Both the position numbers and the translations under genes were made by a program. From positions 2,439,501 to 2,503,500 of the forward strand of contig NC_018010.1 in assembly GCF_000265405.1 (NCBI RefSeq): DNA of 64,000 nt, in the 5' to 3' direction. This document shows positions 24,752-32,994 of this stretch, in pieces. Numbering within the stretch: position 1 is the stretch's first letter; each line of letters opens with the position of its first letter. This DNA comes from Belliella baltica DSM 15883 (GTDB lineage Bacteria > Bacteroidota > Bacteroidia > Cytophagales > Cyclobacteriaceae). Under the pieces are notes generated by a model, which saw only the letters and a program-made list of their open reading frames with translations, had not been told where the DNA came from and did no database searches.

Positions 24752-27562
24752 ATGACCTCTATACCCAACCAAAACCCAGAGCAAATTGCTAGAGATTTGA
24801 TTGATAAGCAACTGATGCTTGCGGGGTGGTTGGTGCAATCTAAAAATGAAGTAAATCTATCCGCCGGGAGAGGTATCGCCGTCAGGGAATATCAAACCTC
24901 TTCAGGTCCTGCTGATTATGTGCTTTTTGTAGATCGGAAGCCTGTTGGAATTATTGAAGCAAAAAGAGAAGAAGAAGGTGAAAGGCTTACGGTAGCAGAG
25001 GATCAATCTCGTGATTATGCTACCAGTAAACTCAAGTATCTAAATCATGGAGATCTTCCCTTTGTGTATGAAAGCACAGGAACGCTAACCAAATTTACCG
25101 ATTATAGAGATCCAAAACCGCGTTCAAGGCCAGTATTTCATTTTCATAAACCCGAAACATTCGCTGAATGGTTGGATCAAGCAAAGACTTTGAGAGCCAG
25201 GTTGAGAGATTTTACAACCTTAGATGAATATGGCCTTCGCCCTGCGCAAATCAGAGCGATTAGAAATCTAGAAACTTCTTTCAAAGATAATCGTCCAAAA
25301 GCGCTGATTCAGATGGCTACTGGTGCTGGAAAGACTTTTACAGCTTGTACATTTATTTACAGATTATTGAAGTTTGCGAATGCAAAACGAATCCTTTTTT
25401 TAGTAGATACAAAGAACCTTGGCGAACAAGCTGAACAGGAATTCCTAAAGTATCAGCCAAATGACGATAACAGAAAATTCACAGAATTGTATAATGTACA
25501 GCGATTGAGTTCGAGTTATATCGCTTCTGATGCTCAGGTTTGCATATCGACGATTCAACGGTTGTATGCCATCCTTCAAGGAAAAGAACTGGAAGATACT
25601 GCAGAAGAGGAAAACCCTAATGAATCAAGTTGGACATATTCCAAACTGCTTTCTGGAAAAGATCCATTACCAGTAGCCTACAATGCCAAGAATCCTATTG
25701 AGCAGTTTGATTTTATCATTATAGATGAATGTCATCGTTCGATTTACAATTTATGGAAACAGGTGCTGGACTATTATGATGCTTTTTTGGTTGGGCTTAC
25801 TGCTACACCGGACAAGCGAACTTTTGGGTTTTTCAATCAGAATGTAGTCAGTGAATATACTTATGAAGAATCCGTCCTAGATGGCGTGAATGTTCCTTAT
25901 GATGTTTTTACAATAGAAACTGAAATCACTAAATCAGGCTCCATTATCAAAGCCAAAGAATTTGTTGATAGACGTGAAAAACTGACAAGGAAAAAAAGGT
26001 GGGAACAGCTGGAAGAGGATTTAGAATACAAACCAAGTCAACTCGACAGAAACATTGTCAATCCTAGTCAAATTCGAACGGTTATAAAAGCTTTTAGGGA
26101 AGCTTTACCTTCTATTTTCCCAGATCGATTTGATGAAGAGGGTGAGTTTGAAGTTCCAAAAACATTGATTTTTGCCAAAACAGATAGCCATGCAGACGAC
26201 ATTATCCAAATCGTCCGTGAGGAATTCAACGAAGGAAATGATTTTTGTAAAAAAATCACCTACAAGATTGAAGAAGATCCCAAATCTGTCCTCAACCGCT
26301 TTCGTAATTCTTGGGCTCCGAGAATAGCCGTGACAGTGGATATGATTGCTACTGGAACGGATGTCAAACCTTTGGAGGTTTTACTTTTTATGCGCGATGT
26401 CAAAAGCACCAATTACTTTGAACAGATGAAAGGTCGGGGCACGCGCACAATCAAATTTGATGATTTACAAAAAGTAACTAGAACCGCCAAACACACCAAA
26501 ACCCATTTTGTGATTGTAGATGCTATAGGAGCAATCAAATCAAAAAAGACGGATAGTCGTCCCTTGGAGCGAAAGCCTTCTATTCCTCTCAAAGATTTAC
26601 TCGGAGCCGTAAAGATGGGTGCACAAGATGAAGACCTATTTCTGTCACTTGCCAACAGACTACTAAGGCTAGAAAAAGAGCTCACAGAACCTGAAAAAGA
26701 GAAATTCTCAGATCTTGCCGAAGGGAAAAGCCTTCAAACCGTAATCAAAGATCTTCTCAATGCCTATAACCCAGATGTGATCGAGGACATAGAAGCTGAA
26801 GTTTCCAAAGAAATGATTGGACAAGCTCCAGATGATATTTCTAAAACTATTCAGGGAAAAGTGGAAGATTTAAGAACAGAGGCTGCTAAAATTTTTACTG
26901 GCCCGCTGACAGAGTATGTCGAGAAAGTCAGAAAAGCACATGACCAAGTTATTGACCATGTCAACATTGATCGGGTGATAAAATCTGAATGGGATACTTT
27001 CAGCAAAGACAAAGCCAATGAAGTAGTCAAAGAATTTGCTGAATACATCGAAACACACAAAGATGAAATTCTCGCATTGAGTATATTCTACGATCAGCCC
27101 TACAAAAGAAGGGAACTTAACCTAAAAATGATCAAAGAATTACTTGAACAATTGAAATTGGATCGACCCTTACTCGCACCTTCTTATGTGTGGGAGGCTT
27201 ATCAGCAATTGGATCAGGTGAAAGAGAATTCACCAAAAAATGAACTGATAGCCTTGGTTTCATTGGTAAGGAAGGTGGCTGGTATTGATGCCCAACTGAC
27301 TCCTTATGACAAAACAGTAAACCTGAATTTCCAAAAATGGATTTTCAAACAAAATGCGGGGCAACATAACAGATTCTCTGAAGAACAGGTGGAGTGGCTG
27401 CGGATGATCAAAGACCACATTGCAAGCAGTTTTCAAATTGATATCGAAGATTTGGATTATACACCTTTTGATGGAAAAGGGGGGAGGGGAATGATGTGGA
27501 ATCTTTTTGAGACACAAATGGTCGATGTAATCGAAGAATTAAACAAGGAACTTACTGCATAG
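24752..27562 (+). CDS. hsdR: Type I restriction enzyme R subunit (HsdR, EcoEI-like)
   Basis: The 936-residue motor/nuclease subunit has an HSDR_N nuclease domain with PD-(D/E)xK residues D55 and E69-A-K71. The SF2 helicase domains carry MATGAGKT (188-195), DECH (325-328), GLTATP and QMKGRGTRT. The long helical C-terminal region fits the EcoEI-R C-terminal domain. It cleaves and translocates DNA unmodified by the cognate HsdM/HsdS. It is unusual in standing first in the island, about 2.4 kb from hsdS and 5.4 kb from hsdM. The coding frame is intact. Confidence 0.9.
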   Translation: MTSIPNQNPEQIARDLIDKQLMLAGWLVQSKNEVNLSAGRGIAVREYQTSSGPADYVLFVDRKPVGIIEAKREEEGERLTVAEDQSRDYATSKLKYLNHGDLPFVYESTGTLTKFTDYRDPKPRSRPVFHFHKPETFAEWLDQAKTLRARLRDFTTLDEYGLRPAQIRAIRNLETSFKDNRPKALIQMATGAGKTFTACTFIYRLLKFANAKRILFLVDTKNLGEQAEQEFLKYQPNDDNRKFTELYNVQRLSSSYIASDAQVCISTIQRLYAILQGKELEDTAEEENPNESSWTYSKLLSGKDPLPVAYNAKNPIEQFDFIIIDECHRSIYNLWKQVLDYYDAFLVGLTATPDKRTFGFFNQNVVSEYTYEESVLDGVNVPYDVFTIETEITKSGSIIKAKEFVDRREKLTRKKRWEQLEEDLEYKPSQLDRNIVNPSQIRTVIKAFREALPSIFPDRFDEEGEFEVPKTLIFAKTDSHADDIIQIVREEFNEGNDFCKKITYKIEEDPKSVLNRFRNSWAPRIAVTVDMIATGTDVKPLEVLLFMRDVKSTNYFEQMKGRGTRTIKFDDLQKVTRTAKHTKTHFVIVDAIGAIKSKKTDSRPLERKPSIPLKDLLGAVKMGAQDEDLFLSLANRLLRLEKELTEPEKEKFSDLAEGKSLQTVIKDLLNAYNPDVIEDIEAEVSKEMIGQAPDDISKTIQGKVEDLRTEAAKIFTGPLTEYVEKVRKAHDQVIDHVNIDRVIKSEWDTFSKDKANEVVKEFAEYIETHKDEILALSIFYDQPYKRRELNLKMIKELLEQLKLDRPLLAPSYVWEAYQQLDQVKENSPKNELIALVSLVRKVAGIDAQLTPYDKTVNLNFQKWIFKQNAGQHNRFSEEQVEWLRMIKDHIASSFQIDIEDLDYTPFDGKGGRGMMWNLFETQMVDVIEELNKELTA

Positions 27563-27576
27563 GCATTGGTATTGGC

Positions 27577-27584
27577 TATCTTTG
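27577..27584 (+). promoter_or_regulatory. -7-like box before the DUF488 gene
   Basis: TATCTTTG followed by CA fits the Bacteroidota -7 consensus TAnnTTTG and lies 7 bases before the ATG at 27592. The following genes may therefore be transcribed separately from hsdR, on a very short leader. There is no clear -33 box. Confidence 0.4.
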
Positions 27585-27591
27585 CACTCTT

Positions 27592-28479
27592 ATGATGTAT
27601 AACAGAAGAAAAATATTATTGGCGATTTTAGAAGCATTTGGTGGTGAATTGGAAAAATTACAGCTACAGAAGCTTTTGATGATATTTTCTTCCTATCAAG
27701 AAGAAAGAAATTACCATTTTGTTCCTTACAAATTTGGCTGTTTTTCATTTCAAGCGAATGCTGATCTTTCTACAATGAGGAAGTATGAACAAGTTTTAGA
27801 AAGTGAAAAAACTTGGAAAAAAATAGACTCTATCGATTATGGGCAAAAGTTAAAACCAAAAGACAGATTAGCAAATACAAAGCTAAAAACGCTTTTCCAA
27901 GGAAAGAAATCTGAAGACCTTATAAGATATACTTACACCAAATTCCCCTATTATGCGATCAATAGCACAGTTTCAGGACGCTATTTGAATGATCTTGAAA
28001 AGGCGATAGTAGAAGCCGAAAAGCCAAAATCCAATAAGAAGGCATTGTTTACAATAGGATATGAAGGATTGAGTTTGGAACAATACATCAACAAATTACT
28101 AGCAGAAGATGTCAAGGTACTATGTGATGTGAGGAAAAATTCTTTCAGTATGAAATATGGCTTCAATAAATCACAATTGACGATGGCTTGCCAAGGTGTG
28201 GGAATTCGGTTTATCCATATTCCAGAGGTGGGGATAGTCTCTGACAAAAGGCAGGAATTGAATAATCAAAGTGATTATGACGCACTCTTTGAAGATTACA
28301 AAGAGACAGTCCTACCACAAACACGCACCCAACAGCAAGAGATTCTCGACTTGATCAAAAATTTTGATAGAGTTGCCATCACTTGTTTTGAAGCGGATAT
28401 CTGTCAGTGCCATAGAAAGCATTTGGCTGAGGCAATTTGTGAACTTCCTGATTTTGAGTATGAACTTTTACATATATAA
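27592..28479 (+). CDS. DUF488 protein with an N-terminal Panacea/DUF4065-like domain
   Basis: The 295-residue protein has two parts. Residues about 1-130 include LQLQKLLMIFSSY, which resembles the LQKLLYF helix of Panacea/DUF4065 antitoxin-type domains (inference). Residues about 145-295 form a DUF488 domain, seen as TIGYEGLSLEQYI, LCDVRKNSFSMKYGF and the cysteine-rich end TCFEADICQCHR. DUF488 genes are often found in defence islands and their function is not known. It starts 30 bases after hsdR. Confidence 0.8.
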   Translation: MMYNRRKILLAILEAFGGELEKLQLQKLLMIFSSYQEERNYHFVPYKFGCFSFQANADLSTMRKYEQVLESEKTWKKIDSIDYGQKLKPKDRLANTKLKTLFQGKKSEDLIRYTYTKFPYYAINSTVSGRYLNDLEKAIVEAEKPKSNKKALFTIGYEGLSLEQYINKLLAEDVKVLCDVRKNSFSMKYGFNKSQLTMACQGVGIRFIHIPEVGIVSDKRQELNNQSDYDALFEDYKETVLPQTRTQQQEILDLIKNFDRVAITCFEADICQCHRKHLAEAICELPDFEYELLHI

Positions 28480-28482
28480 ATT

Positions 28483-28602
28483 ATGCCAAGAGAAAAAGTA
28501 CTTTTAACCGTCACAACATATCCATTGCCATCTAGGATCTATATTTCTTTTTGGGCACCACCAAAGAATGGCATATGCGAAGGGCTAATAATCCTTTTGT
28601 AA
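28483..28602 (+). pseudogene. Decayed N-terminal fragment of the usual DUF488 partner gene
   Basis: An ATG three bases after the DUF488 stop opens a 39-codon frame starting MPREKVLLTVTTYPLPSR. The sequence K-V-L-L-T-V-T-TYP-PSR is how a conserved gene that commonly follows DUF488 begins; there it continues with YDELVCTAG-type sequence. Here the continuation is lost and the frame soon stops. The following 235 bp (to 28837) hold no frame I recognise. The comparison is from memory of the family. Confidence 0.45.
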
Positions 28603-28837
28603 TTATTGGGGTTTTTTATCCTGGTTTGCCTCCAAAACCAAGTACGACACCTTTGTTTGGTTAATATTCTTAATTTCAATTTCAGGAGAATGAATCTAAA
28701 GGAAGCTAAATTAATTATTTCGGAATTAGAATTATTAAGAATACCTTTTGAATCAACATTCGACAAACTCCGTTTAACTAATACATTTGAATTTCAATTG
28801 AAATTCGTAATTTGAAGAACTTTTTAAATCTAATGAC

Positions 28838-29512
28838 ATGATCGCTTTCGAAAATAAACCAGAAATAGGAAAAGGTATTTATACCTTACCTGATATATCC
28901 CATATCTTAAAGATACCTTACCGAAAGGTCAGAAGGTGGGTTCGTACCTATTGGGATGGGAAGCTAGGTAAGAAATATCAACAGCAATACTCCTGGGAAA
29001 GAGATGGTTCAGTCGCTGTGAATTTCCATACAGTTGTTGAACTCTATGTCATGATTCAATTTGCAGAAAAAGGCGTAAAGACCCATGAAGTTTTGACTGC
29101 GCACCAAGAATTAGCTGAAATTTTTCAAACACCATTTCCATTTGCCCAGAAGGAAGTACTAGACCAAGTTCAAACAGATGGAAAATCTGTCTATTGGAGA
29201 ATTGACAATGTTTTAGTTTCAATGAATGGGACTAGGCAAATAAATCTTGAAATAATTAAGGTATTTTTCAAAAAGTTGGAATTTGATGGAGAAGTGGTTT
29301 CTAAACTTTGGCCAATGGGTAAAGAAAGTTCAATAGTGATTGATCCTCAGCGAAAATTTGGTCATCCAATTATTGAAGGTAAAAATATATACCCAGAAAC
29401 AATTTACGGTCATTTTAAAGCTGGTGATCCTGTAGATTATATTGCATACATATATCAAATCTCAGAGAAACAAGCGCAAGATGCGATTACTTATTGTGAA
29501 TCGGCCGCATGA
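28838..29512 (+). CDS. DUF433-domain protein, probable antitoxin (VapB45-like)
   Basis: The 224-residue protein has an N-terminal helix-turn-helix-like part (LPDISHILKIPYRKVRRWV, about 17-35). The C-terminal DUF433 segment (about 168-215) contains VIDPQRKFGHPIIEG and YPETIYGHFKAG. DUF433 proteins are typically antitoxins for DUF5615/PIN-like toxins. Its stop overlaps the start of the next gene by 4 bases (ATGA), as expected for such a pair. It lies inside the type I R-M island. Confidence 0.8.
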   Translation: MIAFENKPEIGKGIYTLPDISHILKIPYRKVRRWVRTYWDGKLGKKYQQQYSWERDGSVAVNFHTVVELYVMIQFAEKGVKTHEVLTAHQELAEIFQTPFPFAQKEVLDQVQTDGKSVYWRIDNVLVSMNGTRQINLEIIKVFFKKLEFDGEVVSKLWPMGKESSIVIDPQRKFGHPIIEGKNIYPETIYGHFKAGDPVDYIAYIYQISEKQAQDAITYCESAA

Positions 29513-29928
29513 AAATTTTTACGGATGAAAATATACCGCCACATCTAGCCATTGGGTTCAATATTCTTCAAGCTCCAGAAAGTAAGAAAACAGGGATTCC
29601 TATAGAAGTGATCCATTGGCCTGAGTATTCCACTTATAGTGAGAAAGATGAAGAGTGGATGCCTAAAGTGGCCGCATTAAAATCCTGCATGATCACCCAA
29701 GATTATCAAATCGCCAAGCGAAAACATGAAATTGAAATATTCAGGAAATGTGGCCTTGGGATTTTTTTTATCAAGGGGAAAAACAAAAAACTACAATTAA
29801 CAATTTGGGAAATGGTTGAGGTTTTAGCTAAAGTCTGGCCTGAACTCACCAATATTGCTGTAAATGAAAAAAAGCCTTTTGGTTATGAAATCCTTTACAA
29901 TGGCAAAATCAGAAAAGTCACCCTATGA
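29509..29928 (+). CDS. PIN-like (DUF5615/VapC45-like) putative toxin
   Basis: The 139-residue protein starts MKIFTDENIPPHLA, the DUF5615/PIN-like opening with an acidic D-E-N site. A second conserved segment, SCMITQDYQIAKRKHE, supplies further acidic residues in the centre. It is a predicted RNase toxin partnered with the DUF433 gene. Its stop codon overlaps the hsdS start by 4 bases (ATGA), so its expression is tied to the restriction specificity subunit. Confidence 0.75.
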   Translation: MKIFTDENIPPHLAIGFNILQAPESKKTGIPIEVIHWPEYSTYSEKDEEWMPKVAALKSCMITQDYQIAKRKHEIEIFRKCGLGIFFIKGKNKKLQLTIWEMVEVLAKVWPELTNIAVNEKKPFGYEILYNGKIRKVTL

Positions 29929-31172
29929 AAAAAGATTGGATAGAAGTTGAATTAAAAACTGTAAGTGAAATAATTACTGGTGGAACACCAATAAAAGCAG
30001 ATTTAACAAATTATAATTCTAATGATTTTCCCTTCTACAAGCCAACAGACTTAAATCAAGGAATAAATACAATTGATTCCCAAGACTTTATGTCTTTAAA
30101 AGCATATAAACTTGCAAGAAAGGCTCCAAAAAACTCAATTCTTGTAACCTGCATTGGCGCAACAATCGGAAAAACAGGATTAATTAAAAAAGATGGAGGT
30201 TTTAATCAGCAAATTAATGCTGTAATTCCTGATAGGTTCGTTCATTATAAATTCTTGTATTTTCAGATTGTTAGTCAGGAATTTCAAAATAAAATTAAAG
30301 ATAATTCATCATCTACAACTCTTCCAATTCTTAATAAGTCAAAATTTTCAATTCTTAAAATTAAACTATCTCCACTCCCCGAACAACGCGCCATCGTCGC
30401 TCGGATTGAGGAGCTTTTCAGTGAGCTAGACCATTCCATTTCGAACTTGCAATCCGCCCTTTCCAAACTCGAAATTTATAGACAAGCGGTGCTTAAGAAG
30501 GCTTTTGAGGGAGGATTTACTTCTAATATAGATTTAGTTTTAAAACTTCCTAATAATTGGAGAAAAATTAGACTTGGAAAGATTCTAAAGGTTTCAAGTG
30601 GAAAAGGACTTACATCAAATCAAATGGATGGGGGAAAATTTTTTGTTTATGGAGGTAACGGGATAAATGGAAATCATTCGGAATTTTTATTTTCAGATCC
30701 AAAACTTATAATTGGCAGAGTTGGTGTGCGATGCGGTGTGACTCACATTACTCTACCATTCTCTTGGGTTACAGACAATGCTCTTGTTATTGAATTTAAG
30801 CAAGGGGAAATTCATGATCTCCATTTTATGAAATTAAAACTTGAATTTGAGAATTTAAATAAATTATCAAATTCAACTGCGCAGCCAGTTATTTCAGGTT
30901 CTAAAATTTATGACTATGAGTTAAATATACCTGAATATTCAGAGCAGCTGCAAATAGTCCAAGAAATCGAATCTCGCCTTTCAGTTGCAGATAAGATGAC
31001 CGAAACAATCCAAACGAGTTTAAAGAAAGCAGAAGCCATGCGTCAGAGTATTTTGAAAAAGGCTTTTGAAGGAAAGTTGTTGACAGCATCCGAGCTGGAA
31101 GCTTGTAGAAAAGAAGCAGACTGGGAGCCTGCTGAGAGGTTGTTGGAGAGGATTAAAAGTGAAAAAATATAA
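29925..31172 (+). CDS. hsdS: Type I restriction specificity subunit
   Basis: The 415-residue protein has two target-recognition domains, each followed by a conserved helical spacer. The first spacer is around LPEQRAIVARIEELFSELD (about 148-166), ending AVLKKAFEGG. The second is around EQLQIVQEIESRL (about 340-352), ending SILKKAFEGKLL. The two half-repeats are the hallmark of HsdS. It recognises a split DNA target, which cannot be predicted here. It is coupled upstream to the PIN-like gene by ATGA and is 19 bp from the DUF262 gene. Confidence 0.9.
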   Translation: MKKDWIEVELKTVSEIITGGTPIKADLTNYNSNDFPFYKPTDLNQGINTIDSQDFMSLKAYKLARKAPKNSILVTCIGATIGKTGLIKKDGGFNQQINAVIPDRFVHYKFLYFQIVSQEFQNKIKDNSSSTTLPILNKSKFSILKIKLSPLPEQRAIVARIEELFSELDHSISNLQSALSKLEIYRQAVLKKAFEGGFTSNIDLVLKLPNNWRKIRLGKILKVSSGKGLTSNQMDGGKFFVYGGNGINGNHSEFLFSDPKLIIGRVGVRCGVTHITLPFSWVTDNALVIEFKQGEIHDLHFMKLKLEFENLNKLSNSTAQPVISGSKIYDYELNIPEYSEQLQIVQEIESRLSVADKMTETIQTSLKKAEAMRQSILKKAFEGKLLTASELEACRKEADWEPAERLLERIKSEKI

Positions 31173-31191
31173 GAAATAAAAAAATTGTAAT

Positions 31192-32994
31192 ATGAATGTT
31201 ACTCCAAAAGATTTCACGCTTCATTCTTTATTGAACGTGCCAACAGAACAGTTCAAAGTACCATCCTATCAAAGACGTTATGCATGGAAATACCCTCAGC
31301 ATAGAGCCTTAATTGAAGATATAGATATGCTTTTGCCTGGAGATGGTCATCTTTTTGGTATGCTCATTCTTCATACCGGGTACTATCATGGCGGTACCAA
31401 TACAGTAGATGTGGTTGATGGTCAACAAAGATTGACCACAATTACAATTCTACTTAAAGTTTTAATGAATAAATTTTTGTTTCTAAAAGATGAATACAGA
31501 TCTAGTCAGGTTAGCCAGCTCATTTATTGTGGTGATCCAAAGTCTTCAAATAGACCAAAATTAGAATTAGGTGAATTAGATAATCCTGATTACTTAAATC
31601 TTTTGAAAGGTGACTTAGAAAAGGTGAAAAACAGGAATTTATTTGATGCTTATACATTTTTCGATGATTTTATTGAAGATGCAATCAAAGATGAAGGAGA
31701 AGTTTGGTTAGATACTTTTCTATCAAAGTTAATTCATACAGCAAAAATCATCCGTTTAGATGTAATGCAAGCCCAAGATGCATATAAGCTTTTTGAGACC
31801 ATTAATAATAGAGGATTACAGCTTTCTGCCACAGATATTTTGAAGAATTTTATCCTTGGTCACGCAGCAAAAATTAGTGAAGATAAATTGAATGGAGCAC
31901 GAGAAGTTTGGTCTGAATTGATAATTCAATTGGATGGGATTCCAACTGATGATTTTTTCAGACAATATGTGTGTGGTCTTTATACAAGAAAGATTTCAAG
32001 TTCAAAACTTGTTGAGGAATTTAAAAAAGATTACTTCAAGAAAGTTCAAGAAGTAGATAAACTTGGCGAGTTTCGATATAATTACGGAACTATAGAAACG
32101 GCTGAGTTCGATGATGATTCCGAGCTATATGATGAAATTTCTGAAAGTCATGATGAGCCAACAGAATATGATCATATAGAACGAATTGATATTTTAAATT
32201 ACCTTAAATCTATTCTTAAAGCGGCTTCCTGTTATTCTAAAATTTGGAATCTAAAGTTTTCTGATAAAAAGATCAATCAAAGAATTGCAGACCTTCAAGA
32301 TATTAGATCATTTCCTTCCTATATTTTTCTAATGCATTATCTCCAAATGGAGCTTCCTAAGAAGGATGTTTATAAGGTTTTAGATCTTATTGGGGTCACC
32401 ATGCTAAGAAGACACGTAACTAGTCAAAGCACCGCTTATAATGATGATATCTTTGCTAAGCTTCTTAGGATATCATTTGATGATAATCATGTAGATGAAA
32501 TCAAAGAAATTTTAAAAGAAGATACACCCTCTGATGATGAATTTCTTGATAACTTTCCAAGGCATGAATTAAAGCAACGAGTAATTGGGCGCGCTAGATA
32601 TGTACTTACAAAAATTGAATATTTTTTAAGGAAAGGAACCACTGAAATTTCTATAAATGGCCCAGAAGATGTGCATGTTGAACATATTATTCCTCAGACA
32701 ATAGACACCAAAACATCTAAGGCTGAATTTGGAGATTGGGAAAGTTATTTAGGTGAAAAGGCAAGAATAAATCATAAAAAATATGTCAATCGTATTGGAA
32801 ACATGACTCTTCTTGCTAGCTCACTGAATATTTCTGCATCCAATAATCCTTTTGCAAAGAAAAAAGGTAGTTATAAGTCATCTGAATTGCTAATTACGAA
32901 AGAATTAGCTGAAATGAGGGATTTTAAGTTTTATCATATGGAAAAAAGAGGAAAAGAATTAGCTGAATTAGCTGTAAAAATCTGGAAATTATAA
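31192..32994 (+). CDS. DUF262/DUF1524 (GmrSD-like) nuclease
   Basis: The 600-residue protein has a DUF262 N-terminal domain with the nucleotide-binding VDGQQRLTTI (about 75-84) and PSYQRRYAW (24-32). It has a C-terminal DUF1524 HNH-like domain with VEHIIPQ near residue 497 and NRIGNMTLL. This is the single-chain layout of GmrSD-type enzymes that cut modified phage DNA; activity here is inferred. It lies between hsdS and hsdM, and its TAA stop shares one base with the hsdM ATG. Confidence 0.85.
   Translation: MNVTPKDFTLHSLLNVPTEQFKVPSYQRRYAWKYPQHRALIEDIDMLLPGDGHLFGMLILHTGYYHGGTNTVDVVDGQQRLTTITILLKVLMNKFLFLKDEYRSSQVSQLIYCGDPKSSNRPKLELGELDNPDYLNLLKGDLEKVKNRNLFDAYTFFDDFIEDAIKDEGEVWLDTFLSKLIHTAKIIRLDVMQAQDAYKLFETINNRGLQLSATDILKNFILGHAAKISEDKLNGAREVWSELIIQLDGIPTDDFFRQYVCGLYTRKISSSKLVEEFKKDYFKKVQEVDKLGEFRYNYGTIETAEFDDDSELYDEISESHDEPTEYDHIERIDILNYLKSILKAASCYSKIWNLKFSDKKINQRIADLQDIRSFPSYIFLMHYLQMELPKKDVYKVLDLIGVTMLRRHVTSQSTAYNDDIFAKLLRISFDDNHVDEIKEILKEDTPSDDEFLDNFPRHELKQRVIGRARYVLTKIEYFLRKGTTEISINGPEDVHVEHIIPQTIDTKTSKAEFGDWESYLGEKARINHKKYVNRIGNMTLLASSLNISASNNPFAKKKGSYKSSELLITKELAEMRDFKFYHMEKRGKELAELAVKIWKL

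Noticed and set aside
28606..28815. 69-residue open frame before the DUF433 gene
   Set aside because: No recognisable domain; it lies in the decayed stretch after DUF488.
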